41,837 nt of DNA from an uncultured Lachnospiraceae bacterium (GTDB lineage: Bacteria > Bacillota > Clostridia > Lachnospirales > Lachnospiraceae). The stretch spans positions 1 to 41,837 of the forward strand of contig CANQYY010000016.1 of the NCBI GenBank assembly GCA_947628225.1, written 5' to 3'. The notes below the pieces were generated by a model. That model saw nothing but the letters and a program-made list of their open reading frames with translations. It had not been told where the DNA came from and ran no database searches. The position numbers were made by a program, and so were the translations under genes. Shown in pieces: positions 1 through 7,066 of the stretch (its first letter is position 1; each line of letters opens with the position of its first letter).

Positions 1-371
1 TACGAGTGTTATATATAAAGTAAGGGCAGGACTTCCGTCGAGGAGAACCCTGCCCTGTCATTATCATAGAAGATCAATATTTACAGACTTTTTATCACAC
101 ACTCGTCTGTCGTTCTCCGGCAGCTGTTCGCTCCACGGTGTTTTATAGCGGTCGTTCGCCCAATCGTGACGGTATATCTTCCGACAATATCTAAAAGAAA
201 ATCTTTTTTGGCGGCTGTAACTACGCTACCGACTCTTTTAATATCCCCCTTGGACGCCAGATTTGTTCCTTGCAATGCTGATGATCCATGCTTTAAACGA
301 ACTTTTTGCCTATGCGTGATGAAAACCGGTTTTACTGATATAGACGGGAATCGGTATCAAAAGGTTCATTT
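1..371. other. No assignable gene; 3' flank of the DeoR/XRE unit
   Basis: This stretch lies downstream of the minus-strand regulator pair. A minus-strand frame is open from about 356 to 81 (about 90 codons, ending in VIKSL), but it has no ATG or ribosome site near its start and I recognise no family in it. A plus-strand frame overlaps it (166-393) and looks no better. It may be a gene remnant or 3' untranslated sequence running to the hairpin at 23-56. Confidence 0.4.
23..56 (-). terminator. Hairpin terminator-like element
   Basis: AGGGCAGG (23-30) pairs perfectly with CCTGCCCT (49-56) across an 18-nt loop. Read on the minus strand the stem is followed by TACTTTATAT, a loose U-rich tail. It would end transcription of the DeoR/XRE unit. 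The long loop and the weak tail keep confidence moderate. Confidence 0.4.
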
Positions 372-578
372 TTACGAATTATTTTCCGAATAAAAATCTA
401 ATGGGTCTATTTCAAGTTTTCTGCAAATTTTTATTACTACATCAAAAGATGCCCCGCCAATATCACGAGATAGCAATGTCATTAGAGTACTATACGGAAT
501 GTTTGCCTCGATAGCGAACTGGCGAAGACTTGTATAGCTATCAAGGATCAGATTCCGTAGTTTTTGCCCACGGTTCAT
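372..578 (-). CDS. Small XRE/Cro-type HTH regulator
   Basis: This is a 68-residue protein that is essentially one Cro/CI-type helix-turn-helix domain. The HTH reads SLRQFAIEANIPYSTLMTLL, followed by a linker and the KICRKLEIDPLDFY helix usual in this family. The ATG at 578 is preferred over the longer frame from 647: GAGGAG lies upstream, and the ATG overlaps the TGA of the upstream DeoR gene in an ATGA, so the two are probably translationally coupled. It likely acts as a DNA-binding partner or repressor alongside the DeoR protein. No effector domain is present. The HTH call is firm; target and role are unknown. Confidence 0.75.
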   Translation of the reverse strand: MNRGQKLRNLILDSYTSLRQFAIEANIPYSTLMTLLSRDIGGASFDVVIKICRKLEIDPLDFYSENNS

Positions 579-1351
579 TTTGGCTCCTCGACAACCGTTA
601 TTTCGACGCCTTTCTCTTCGATGGCCGCTATCTGATCTTCCATGCAATCCCAGTCTGTGATAATTGAATCAAAAGTATCCGCATCACATACTTTAATGAA
701 GGAATCGACGCCAATCTTTGAACTCGGTATAACAAGACATTTGCTACGGCTGTTTTTAATTACAGTGCGTTGGAATGTTGCAGTTTCATCTGTACCGTTG
801 GAGAGACCGAACTCTGCTGTCAGACCTGCTCCGGTTATAAAACAGAGGTCAAAATGTAATCTGCTTACAAATTCATTTGCCAGGCTATCTACTAGCGAGC
901 CGCTTTGTCGCATCTTACCACCGGCGATATATACGTCAATATTTTCAAAACCTCTGAGTTCCTTGCCAATATCAACCGAATTCACGACTACAGTGTAATG
1001 GATATCGCGAGGCAAAAAGGAAACCATAATATGACCAAAGGATCCACCGGTAAGATATACCGTGTCATTCTCACGAATTTTTCCCGCAGCAATACGGGAA
1101 ATTTCTCTGTAGTTATCAAAGATAGGCATATCGTCAAAATTCCTATCGACCGGGGGCCTTACGTTCACCTGTCCTATCGAAATGGCACCGCCGTGAGTTC
1201 TCTTGCAAATGCCTTTTTGTTCAAGCAATCGCAGATCCCTGCGTGCAGATTCATCGGATATACCGTATTTACTCGTGATTTCGGCAATGGTAATTTTGCC
1301 ATTCCTTTTAATAGTATCTGAAATTTTTTGATGGCGTTCTTCAATAAACAT
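575..1351 (-). CDS. DeoR/GlpR-family sugar-phosphate responsive regulator
   Basis: A 258-residue DeoR-family protein. The N-terminal winged HTH has the family signature (ERHQKISDTIKRNGKITIAE, then ISDESARRDLRLLEQKG and the wing RTHGGAI). A DeoR sensor domain of the ribose-5-phosphate isomerase-like fold follows (DTVYLTGGSFGHIM, VVVNSVDIGKEL, and the late SSKIGVDSF segment). Such proteins usually repress sugar-catabolic operons and release DNA on binding a phosphorylated sugar. The second ATG (1351) fits GGAGGT with 6-nt spacing; the ATG at 1357 sits directly on the ribosome site. No metabolic gene is adjacent, so the target is not visible here. Autoregulation is suggested by repeats flanking its promoter. 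Confidence 0.85.
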   Translation of the reverse strand: MFIEERHQKISDTIKRNGKITIAEITSKYGISDESARRDLRLLEQKGICKRTHGGAISIGQVNVRPPVDRNFDDMPIFDNYREISRIAAGKIRENDTVYLTGGSFGHIMVSFLPRDIHYTVVVNSVDIGKELRGFENIDVYIAGGKMRQSGSLVDSLANEFVSRLHFDLCFITGAGLTAEFGLSNGTDETATFQRTVIKNSRSKCLVIPSSKIGVDSFIKVCDADTFDSIITDWDCMEDQIAAIEEKGVEITVVEEPK

Positions 1352-1380
1352 AACCATACCTCCAAATTGAAAATAATGTA

Positions 1381-1448
1381 TTATCGAATTCGACATCATC
1401 ATTATACAACATAAACGGTAACAAATCAACACATTCGGTAATCGAATT
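1381..1448. repeat. Direct repeats TTATCGAATT / TAATCGAATT flanking the promoter
   Basis: Near-identical decamers lie at 1381-1390 (downstream of the -10) and 1439-1448 (upstream of the -35), 58 bp apart. The first is embedded in the palindrome TCGAATTCGA (1384-1393). The placement suits operators for autoregulation by the DeoR or XRE protein; that is inference. Confidence 0.45.
1401..1429 (-). promoter_or_regulatory. Sigma-A promoter of the DeoR/XRE unit
   Basis: On the minus strand, TTGATT (1429-1424) and TATAAT (1406-1401) are separated by exactly 17 bp, about 50 bp before the DeoR start. Confidence 0.7.
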
Positions 1449-1563
1449 TTCGTATATTTGAGCAAAGAGAAAAGCGCTGGTGAATTTGAATTCAAAAAGA
1501 AGATTGTTGAAGGGTATTTCTCCGCTTGGGGAATAAGAGTTCATTTCATACGGTAATTAACGC

Positions 1564-1600
1564 ATGAAAAAGCTACAACATCTCTGTCATAGCTTTTCAT
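1564..1600 (-). terminator. Hairpin behind the recombinase remnant
   Basis: ATGAAAAAGCTA (1564-1575) is matched by TAGCTTTTCAT (1590-1600), with one extra A in the first arm. On the minus strand this gives a stem ending in a T run, plausible as the original terminator of the recombinase gene. Confidence 0.4.
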
Positions 1601-1620
1601 TGGGAAGTCCCGTTTTTCTG

Positions 1621-2164
1621 TTAATCTGCTTTTTCAGCAAGTTCTTTCTCCTGCTGTGCCTTTTCTTCCTCGGTCAGTTTGGTTTCCTCAGGGGGGTATC
1701 TCGATTTTGCCGATATAATTTGAGAATATCTCCACTTCCTGTGTCCGTCCTGAGCCTATGCCCTCGGCTTTATGGACTACGATTTTTGAAACAAACTCGT
1801 TAATCATGGCGGGGGTGAGTTCCTCAAAATCGGTATACTTTTTTGCAAGTTCCATAAAGAGGTCTGCGTTCTCCCTGTCGGTGTTGATTTCTTCCAGTTC
1901 CGCATAATTGCACGTTTCCCTTATCGTTTCAAGGACAATCGCATTGACCGCCTTTGTCTGTATTCCATGTGAGGAACACTGCTGTCTGTTGGAGCAGTTG
2001 TAATCATCTTCGGGAGCAATCCAGCGTCCTTTTCCTGCGATGCACAAGCGGAATATCCTGCGGACAACTTCGGCTGCGGGTTCGTCCATTACCCAATGGG
2101 CGCTGTCAAATGTGTCTTTTTTGTAACCGTAAGGGCAGTGGTTTGATGAGTGTGCTGACTGGTG
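1621..2164 (-). pseudogene. Large serine recombinase remnant (C-terminal part, DUF4368)
   Basis: The minus strand encodes CPYGYKKD, then DEPAAEVVRRIFRLCIAGKG, the start of the recombinase domain of large serine recombinases as found in Firmicute ICEs and Tn4451-type elements. The frame then jumps directly to a zinc-ribbon-like CSSHGIQ segment and the C-terminal DUF4368 region (ELTPAMINEFVSKIVVHKAE, RTQEVEIFSNYIGKIEIPP). The catalytic N-terminus and most of the recombinase domain are missing. A further frameshift at a C run (about 1691-1696) separates IEIPP from its natural tail (EETKLTEEEKAQQEKELAEK, stop at 1621-1623). It cannot be an active integrase. It marks a former mobile element beside the pantothenate operon. 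Confidence 0.8.
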
Positions 2165-2284
2165 TTATGATGATATTAAATTTTGACAGGCGCTATAAAG
2201 ATGCAGCAAAGACGGGCTTAGCAGCTGGTGTTGATAATAGTACCGTGCAGATAAATATTTTTACATAATTCCCACACAATAAGG

Positions 2285-2313
2285 TTGCAAAAATTATGTG
2301 CCTGTGGTATTCT
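2285..2313 (+). promoter_or_regulatory. Candidate promoter of the pantothenate/CoA operon
   Basis: TTGCAA (2285-2290) and TATTCT (2308-2313) are separated by 17 bp, some 70 bp before the first gene of the operon. Confidence 0.5.
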
Positions 2314-2385
2314 GTACCGTGAGCGGTATTCATAGGAAACTGCATCAGATGATAATGTGTTATCACTGGGTTCGGGGGTGATGAC

Positions 2386-3285
2386 ATGGATATTGGAATT
2401 ATAGGCGCGGGGAAGGTCGGCTGTTCCGTGGGGAAATACCTGAAGGAGCGGGGCTGCCCGATAGCCGGATATGTAAGCAAAACGAAAAAAAGCGTGGATT
2501 CTGCCGCGACTTTTACAGGCACAAAGGCCTTTGGCTCCCTGGAGGAGCTGGCGGCGGCCAGCGGGATTATTTTCATTACGACGCCGGATGATGTCATTCC
2601 TTCGGTGTGGAAATGTCTGGCCGGACAATCAATTCAAGGAAAAATAATATGCCATTTCAGTGGCTCATTATCATCCGCTGTTTTTTCTGATATGGAAAAA
2701 ACCGGGGCATCCGGTTGTTCCATTCATCCTATGTATGCGTTCAGCAGTAAATTTACATCCCATGAAAAACTAAATCAGGCGCTTTTTACCATAGAAGGGC
2801 AGGAAAAGGCTCTTGCTGTCATAAAGCCTTTACTGGAGCAGGCGGGAAACCGCGTATGTATCCTTTCTCCTGAGAAAAAGATACGGTATCACGCAGCGGC
2901 TTCAATGGTCAGCAATATGATGATTGGCCTGTATCAGCTTGGTCTTGAAATGTTTTTGGACTGTGGCTTTGATACGGAAACGGCGAAAGCCTTCATAAAG
3001 CCTCTGGTGCAGGGAAATTTAGAGGCAGTACTGGAAACATCGCCCGAACAGGCGTTGACAGGGCCAATAGAGAGAAATGATAATAATACGGTAAAGCGGC
3101 ATCTGATGGAATTAACAGAGAGAGAAAGAGAAATTTATGTAAATCTGGGGAAAATTCTGGTGGAAATAGCCAGCCGGAAAAATCCGGACAGAGATTATGC
3201 GGCGATAAAAAAGACGCTTGGGAATGGAGGAAAAAATGAAGAATACAGTAGTGACATTTCTACAGGCGAAGGAGAAGGGCGATAA
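2386..3285 (+). CDS. panG: PanG-type (DUF2520) ketopantoate reductase
   Basis: A 299-residue protein with an N-terminal NAD(P)-binding Rossmann fold ([16 protein letters not shown], glycine motif within the first 20 residues; FITTPDDVI near residue 70). A DUF2520 helical C-terminal half follows, beginning around the SIHPMYAF segment. DUF2520 proteins linked to pan genes include PanG, the alternative ketopantoate reductase described in Francisella, which replaces PanE. As first gene of panG-panB-panC-panD-coaBC it supplies the one pathway step otherwise missing: reduction of 2-dehydropantoate to pantoate. Its last 50 nt overlap panB. No PanE-type gene is present. The fold is clear; the enzymatic role rests mainly on context. 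Confidence 0.8.
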   Translation: MDIGIIGAGKVGCSVGKYLKERGCPIAGYVSKTKKSVDSAATFTGTKAFGSLEELAAASGIIFITTPDDVIPSVWKCLAGQSIQGKIICHFSGSLSSAVFSDMEKTGASGCSIHPMYAFSSKFTSHEKLNQALFTIEGQEKALAVIKPLLEQAGNRVCILSPEKKIRYHAAASMVSNMMIGLYQLGLEMFLDCGFDTETAKAFIKPLVQGNLEAVLETSPEQALTGPIERNDNNTVKRHLMELTEREREIYVNLGKILVEIASRKNPDRDYAAIKKTLGNGGKNEEYSSDISTGEGEGR

Positions 3286-4063
3286 GCTGACAATGCTGAC
3301 AGCCTATGATTATTCTACGGCAAAGCTTATGGATGAAGCAGGGGTAAATAGTATTTTAGTAGGAGATTCCCTGGGAAATGTAATACTGGGGTATGAGGAT
3401 ACCATATCGGTTACCATGGAGGATATGATCCACCATGGGGCGGCAGTGTCAAGAGGGGCAAAAGACGCTCTGGTTATTATTGATATGCCTTTTATGTCCT
3501 ATCAGGCTTCCGTTTACGATGCCGTGGTAAATGCCGGACGGCTGATGAAAGAAGGCCGCGGCGGGGCGGTAAAGCTGGAAGGCGGCAAAGAGGTGTGCCC
3601 GCAGATAAAAGCGATTGTAAACGCCGGAATTCCGGTTTGCGCCCATATCGGCCTGACGCCCCAGTCCATTCATGCGTTTGGGGGCCATAAGGTGCAGGGG
3701 AAATCCGAAGAGGCAGCGAGAAAGCTCATAGAAGATGCCGAGGCAGTGCAGGAGGCAGGAGCCTTTGCTGTTGTGGTAGAAGCGGTGCCCAAAAAACTTG
3801 CCCGGCTGATCACCCAAAGGCTGCAGATTCCGGTTATTGGAATCGGAGCAGGAAACGGCTGTGACGGACAGGTATTGGTGTATCAGGATTTACTTGGCAT
3901 GTTTTCCGATTTTACACCGAAGTTTGTAAAACAGTATGCTAAGGTAGGAGAGGTTATGAAGGACGCTTTTCGGCAGTATATAAAAGAGGTAAAAAGCGGA
4001 GCTTTTCCGGCAGAAGAGCATGAATACAAAATGGACGATGATATTATTGAAAAATTGTATTAG
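3236..4063 (+). CDS. panB: 3-methyl-2-oxobutanoate hydroxymethyltransferase
   Basis: PanB (275 residues, normal length) transfers a hydroxymethyl group from 5,10-methylene-THF to 2-oxoisovalerate, giving ketopantoate. It is a cytosolic TIM-barrel enzyme. The family segments are intact: [41 protein letters not shown], and VVEAVP with the catalytic Glu at residue 182 (Glu181 in E. coli). The ATG at 3236 has GGAGG five bases upstream; an in-frame ATG at 3218 lacks such a site. Starting inside the end of panG suggests translational coupling. Confidence 0.95.
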   Translation: MKNTVVTFLQAKEKGDKLTMLTAYDYSTAKLMDEAGVNSILVGDSLGNVILGYEDTISVTMEDMIHHGAAVSRGAKDALVIIDMPFMSYQASVYDAVVNAGRLMKEGRGGAVKLEGGKEVCPQIKAIVNAGIPVCAHIGLTPQSIHAFGGHKVQGKSEEAARKLIEDAEAVQEAGAFAVVVEAVPKKLARLITQRLQIPVIGIGAGNGCDGQVLVYQDLLGMFSDFTPKFVKQYAKVGEVMKDAFRQYIKEVKSGAFPAEEHEYKMDDDIIEKLY

Positions 4064-4075
4064 AAAGGACAAAAA

Positions 4076-4924
4076 ATGTTAGTAGTTTCAACGGTTGAAC
4101 AAGTGAGAGGACAGGTAGCCGAATGGAAAAAGGAAGGGCTCAGCATCGGGCTGGTTCCCACGATGGGATATTTGCATGAGGGGCATAAGAGCCTGATAGA
4201 CAGAGCGGTGGCAGAAAATGACAGGGTAGTTGTCAGTGTTTTTGTCAATCCGATCCAATTCGGGCCCGCAGAGGATCTGGCAACGTATCCGAGGGACTTT
4301 GAGCGTGACAGAAATCTGTGCGAACATGCCGGCGCGCACCTGATTTTTCATCCGGAAAAGGAAGATATGTATTTTGACGACTTTTGCACCTATATTGATA
4401 TGAAAGATTTAACCGAGGGGCTCTGCGGAAAAACAAGGCCGTCGCACTTTCGCGGTGTGTGTACGGTCGTAGGTAAGCTGTTTCATATTGTCCAGCCAGA
4501 CAGGGCGTATTTTGGACAGAAGGACGCCCAGCAGCTAGCAGTAATCCGCCGGATGGTAAGAGATTTAAATTTTGACCTCGAGATAGTGGGCTGCCCGATT
4601 ATCCGTGAGGAGGACGGTCTGGCAAAAAGTTCGCGCAATACCTATCTTTCCCCGGAGGAGAGAAAAGCGGCCGTGATTTTACATCAGGGTTTGAAAAAGG
4701 GCGAGGAAGAAATCCGGGGCGGAGAGCGCCGTGCCGAGGTAATAAAAACGGTAATTCGGGAAACGATAGAATCGGAGCCGTTAGCAAGGATAGATTATGT
4801 GGAAGTGGTGGATTTTGACAATATGAAACCATTAGAGGATCTTCGCGGCACGGTTCTTGCGGCAGTTGCCGTATATATTGGTACGACTCGTTTAATCGAC
4901 AATTTTATTGTAACAATTTCCTGA
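4076..4924 (+). CDS. panC: Pantothenate synthetase (pantoate-beta-alanine ligase)
   Basis: PanC (282 residues) condenses pantoate and beta-alanine, using ATP and releasing AMP. The nucleotidyl-transferase signatures are present: [13 protein letters not shown] with the HIGH-like HEGH at residues 34-37, [12 protein letters not shown], the pantoate loop [10 protein letters not shown], and the KMSKS-like KSSRNTYL. It follows panB by 12 nt with AGAAAGGA as ribosome site, and precedes panD, which supplies beta-alanine. Confidence 0.95.
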   Translation: MLVVSTVEQVRGQVAEWKKEGLSIGLVPTMGYLHEGHKSLIDRAVAENDRVVVSVFVNPIQFGPAEDLATYPRDFERDRNLCEHAGAHLIFHPEKEDMYFDDFCTYIDMKDLTEGLCGKTRPSHFRGVCTVVGKLFHIVQPDRAYFGQKDAQQLAVIRRMVRDLNFDLEIVGCPIIREEDGLAKSSRNTYLSPEERKAAVILHQGLKKGEEEIRGGERRAEVIKTVIRETIESEPLARIDYVEVVDFDNMKPLEDLRGTVLAAVAVYIGTTRLIDNFIVTIS

Positions 4925-4971
4925 GCCATATGAGGCGCGGAAAGGTATCAAAAAAGCAAAAGGAGAAATTT

Positions 4972-5358
4972 ATGACGATTCAGATGTTGAAAGGGAAAAT
5001 CCACCGAGCTGTAGTGGTACAGGCTGAATTGAATTATGTGGGCAGCATAACGATTGACCCTGAATTAATGGAGGCTGCCGGGATTTTAGAGTATGAAAAG
5101 GTGCAGATTGTGGATGTGGAAAATGGGAGCCGTTTTGAAACCTATACCATTGCTGGAGAGCCGGGCAGCGGTATGGTCTGCCTGAATGGCGCGGCAGCGC
5201 GCATGGTACAGGTAAACGACCATATTATTATTATGAGCTACTGCGATATGACGCCGGAGGAGGCAAAAAGCCATAAGCCAACGGTTGTCTTTGTCGATGA
5301 AAAAAATCAGATTAAGCAGGTGGCAAAGTATGAAAGACACGGGCAAATATCCATTTGA
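4972..5358 (+). CDS. panD: Aspartate 1-decarboxylase proenzyme
   Basis: PanD (128 residues) decarboxylates aspartate to beta-alanine with a pyruvoyl cofactor made by self-cleavage. The cleavage site is Gly24-Ser25 within NYVGSITID, at the position usual for the family. Other conserved parts are [31 protein letters not shown] and IIIMSYCDM. The ATG at 4972 has AGGAG upstream; the frame is open back to 4930 but the extension ([10 protein letters not shown]) is not part of the family. Beta-alanine passes to PanC, encoded just upstream. Confidence 0.95.
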   Translation: MTIQMLKGKIHRAVVVQAELNYVGSITIDPELMEAAGILEYEKVQIVDVENGSRFETYTIAGEPGSGMVCLNGAAARMVQVNDHIIIMSYCDMTPEEAKSHKPTVVFVDEKNQIKQVAKYERHGQISI

Positions 5359-5371
5359 GGAGAAACAGGAA

Positions 5372-6571
5372 ATGAAGAATGTAAAAACGGTTGTTTTGGG
5401 AGTGACAGGGAGTATCGCAGCGTACAAAATAGCAAACCTTACCAGTATGCTGACAAAATTAAATTATGATGTCCATGTATTAATGACAAAAAATGCCGCG
5501 AATTTTATCCATCCGATTACTTTTGAAACCCTGACAGGACATAAATGCCTGATAGATACTTTTGACAGGAATTTTAACTATAATATTGAACATGTGGAAC
5601 TGGGAACCCGCGCCGACGTCGTACTGGTGGCGCCTGCCTCTGCGAATATGATTGCCAAGCTGGCGAATGGGATTGCCGATGATATGCTGTCTACTACCGT
5701 ACTGGCATGCCGGTGCAAAAAAATTGTAGCGCCGGCGATGAATACCAATATGTATGAAAACCCCATTGTCCAGTCCAATCTGGAAAAACTGAGAGCTTTT
5801 GGCATGGAAGTTATTGAGCCGGCGGAGGGGATGCTTGCCTGCAAAGCGGTGGGGAAAGGGAAAATGCCCTCTGAGGAAACGCTGTTGGAATATATTCTGA
5901 AGGAAATTCAATATGAGAAGGATCTGACAGGAAAAAAAATATTGGTAACGGCGGGGGCAACCCGCGAAGCGATAGACCCGGTGCGTTATATAACGAATCA
6001 CTCTACCGGGAAAATGGGCTATGCCATTGCCACTGTGGCAATGAGAAGGGGAGCGGAGGTAACCTTAGTCAGCGGACAGACAAATCTGCCCTTGCCAATC
6101 GGTGTAAAGGTAATTTCAGTGGAAAGCGCGGAGGATATGTTTCAAGCGGTAAAAAAAGAGGCGCCGGGGCAGGATATTATAATAAAAGCGGCTGCCGTGG
6201 CAGATTACACACCGGCATCTGTCAGTCCGGAGAAGATAAAGAAAACAGAGGGGGATTCCCTGCTTACCTTGCAGCGCACAACGGATATTCTGGCGTGGCT
6301 GGGGGAACATAAAAAGAGAGGACAGTTTCTCTGCGGTTTTTCCATGGAAACAGAAAATGTATTGGAGAATTCCAGGGAGAAACTGCAAAAAAAGAAAGCG
6401 GATATGATTGTGGCAAATAATGTAAAAGTAGAGGGCGCCGGATTTGGAGCGGATACAAATGTGGTAACGCTGATTACAAAGTCGGATACGGTTAAATTGC
6501 CGCTGATGAGCAAGGAAGAGGCTGCCTGCCGCATTTTGGATGCCATTCTGGCGGAGCAGAAACGTTTCTGA
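5372..6571 (+). CDS. coaBC: Bifunctional phosphopantothenoylcysteine decarboxylase / phosphopantothenate-cysteine ligase
   Basis: A 399-residue fusion (also called Dfp). The N-terminal CoaC flavoprotein half has TGSIAAYKIANL, the active-site His in NIEHVELG and the PAMNTNMYENP motif. The CoaB half starts near residue 184 with LVTAGATREAIDPVR, ITNHSTGKMG, then IIKAAAVADY and IVANN. Together they turn 4'-phosphopantothenate into 4'-phosphopantetheine. ATG 5372 follows GAGGAG, 13 nt after panD; the frame is open further upstream through panD but that is not coding. It closes an operon running from ketopantoate to phosphopantetheine; CoaA/CoaX, CoaD and CoaE must lie elsewhere. Confidence 0.95.
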   Translation: MKNVKTVVLGVTGSIAAYKIANLTSMLTKLNYDVHVLMTKNAANFIHPITFETLTGHKCLIDTFDRNFNYNIEHVELGTRADVVLVAPASANMIAKLANGIADDMLSTTVLACRCKKIVAPAMNTNMYENPIVQSNLEKLRAFGMEVIEPAEGMLACKAVGKGKMPSEETLLEYILKEIQYEKDLTGKKILVTAGATREAIDPVRYITNHSTGKMGYAIATVAMRRGAEVTLVSGQTNLPLPIGVKVISVESAEDMFQAVKKEAPGQDIIIKAAAVADYTPASVSPEKIKKTEGDSLLTLQRTTDILAWLGEHKKRGQFLCGFSMETENVLENSREKLQKKKADMIVANNVKVEGAGFGADTNVVTLITKSDTVKLPLMSKEEAACRILDAILAEQKRF

Positions 6572-6633
6572 TTTTTTGTGAAATCATCATGAATAAAATT
6601 CCAGAAGTTACATATACTGTTTATAGTGAAAAA

Positions 6634-6700
6634 AATTATCCTACCGGATAAAAATTTTATCCGGTAGGAGATAAAAAATTTTATCCGGTAGGATAAAATT
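6634..6700. repeat. Three tandem palindromic units before the veg promoter
   Basis: Three copies of a palindrome with core TATCC-GGTA-GGATA lie head to tail. Their centres are TACC 6642-6645, GGTA 6663-6666 and GGTA 6687-6690. The third is perfect: AATTTTATCC (6677-6686) and GGATAAAATT (6691-6700) flank GGTA. Copies 1 and 2 also pair with each other as 15-bp arms (6639-6653 with 6655-6669). The last copy overlaps the veg -35 by two bases. They could be operators for a dimeric regulator, or hairpins ending coaBC transcription; there is no classic U run. Confidence 0.8.
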
Positions 6701-6727
6701 GACAATTACCACAATTTATGGTATAAT
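6699..6727 (+). promoter_or_regulatory. Consensus sigma-A promoter of veg
   Basis: TTGACA (6699-6704) and TATAAT (6722-6727) at 17-bp spacing: both hexamers match consensus perfectly, so expression should be strong. Confidence 0.9.
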
Positions 6728-6757
6728 GACTTGGAAATTGACATGATATTGTGGTAA
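6706..6757. repeat. Inverted repeat TTACCACAAT / ATTGTGGTAA straddling the veg start site
   Basis: TTACCACAAT at 6706-6715 lies inside the promoter spacer. Its perfect reverse complement ATTGTGGTAA is at 6748-6757, just after the expected start site and before the ribosome site. The arms are 32 bp apart. Since the first arm would not be transcribed, this suits DNA binding better than an RNA stem. Confidence 0.6.
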
Positions 6758-6776
6758 AGGAACGGAGGGATATGAT

Positions 6777-7016
6777 ATGGCAAATGCCAATGTAATAGGC
6801 GTTCGGCAGGCGGTGGCGAAGCATGTGGGAAGTAAAGTACTTGTACGCAGTAATCTGGGACGGCATAAATATGATGTGACAGAGGGTGTTATCGCAGAAA
6901 TATATCCCAGTATATTTTTGATAAAAGTGAAAAACGAAGCGGAGGATAGCTTTCAGACAGTTTCCTACAGCTATACAGATGTTATTACGAGAGATGTACA
7001 GTTGACTCTTTGTTAA
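6777..7016 (+). CDS. veg: Veg family protein
   Basis: A 79-residue protein of the Veg (DUF1021) family: GVRQAVAKHVGSKVLVRSN, an RHKYDVTEGVIAEIYPSIFL core, and the typical VSYSYTDVITRDVQL end. Veg is a small, highly expressed cytosolic protein of Firmicutes; in Bacillus subtilis it has been linked to biofilm matrix gene expression. GGAGGG precedes the ATG by 7 nt. It stands alone between a perfect promoter and a terminator, with unusual repeats upstream. The molecular function is not settled in any species. Confidence 0.9.
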   Translation: MANANVIGVRQAVAKHVGSKVLVRSNLGRHKYDVTEGVIAEIYPSIFLIKVKNEAEDSFQTVSYSYTDVITRDVQLTLC

Positions 7017-7026
7017 GAAAAAAGAA

Positions 7027-7055
7027 AAGGTGTGGTTTTTGCCACACCTTTTTTT
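7027..7055. terminator. Bidirectional terminator between veg and the beta-helix gene
   Basis: AAGGTGTGG and CCACACCTT flank TTTTTG, with a T run after the stem and an A run before it, so it can serve both convergent genes. Confidence 0.9.
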
Positions 7056-7066
7056 CTGCCAATATT

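Noticed and set aside
166..393. 75-residue plus-strand frame near the left edge
   Set aside because: It overlaps the 3' end of the XRE gene on the other strand, lacks a ribosome site and resembles no family.
1709..1730. GCCGATAT on the plus strand as a sigma-D promoter
   Set aside because: No TAAA at 15-bp spacing upstream, and it lies inside the recombinase remnant.
5285..5371. Earlier start for coaBC overlapping panD
   Set aside because: The extension is out of family and lacks a ribosome site; ATG 5372 has GAGGAG and begins the conserved N-terminus.
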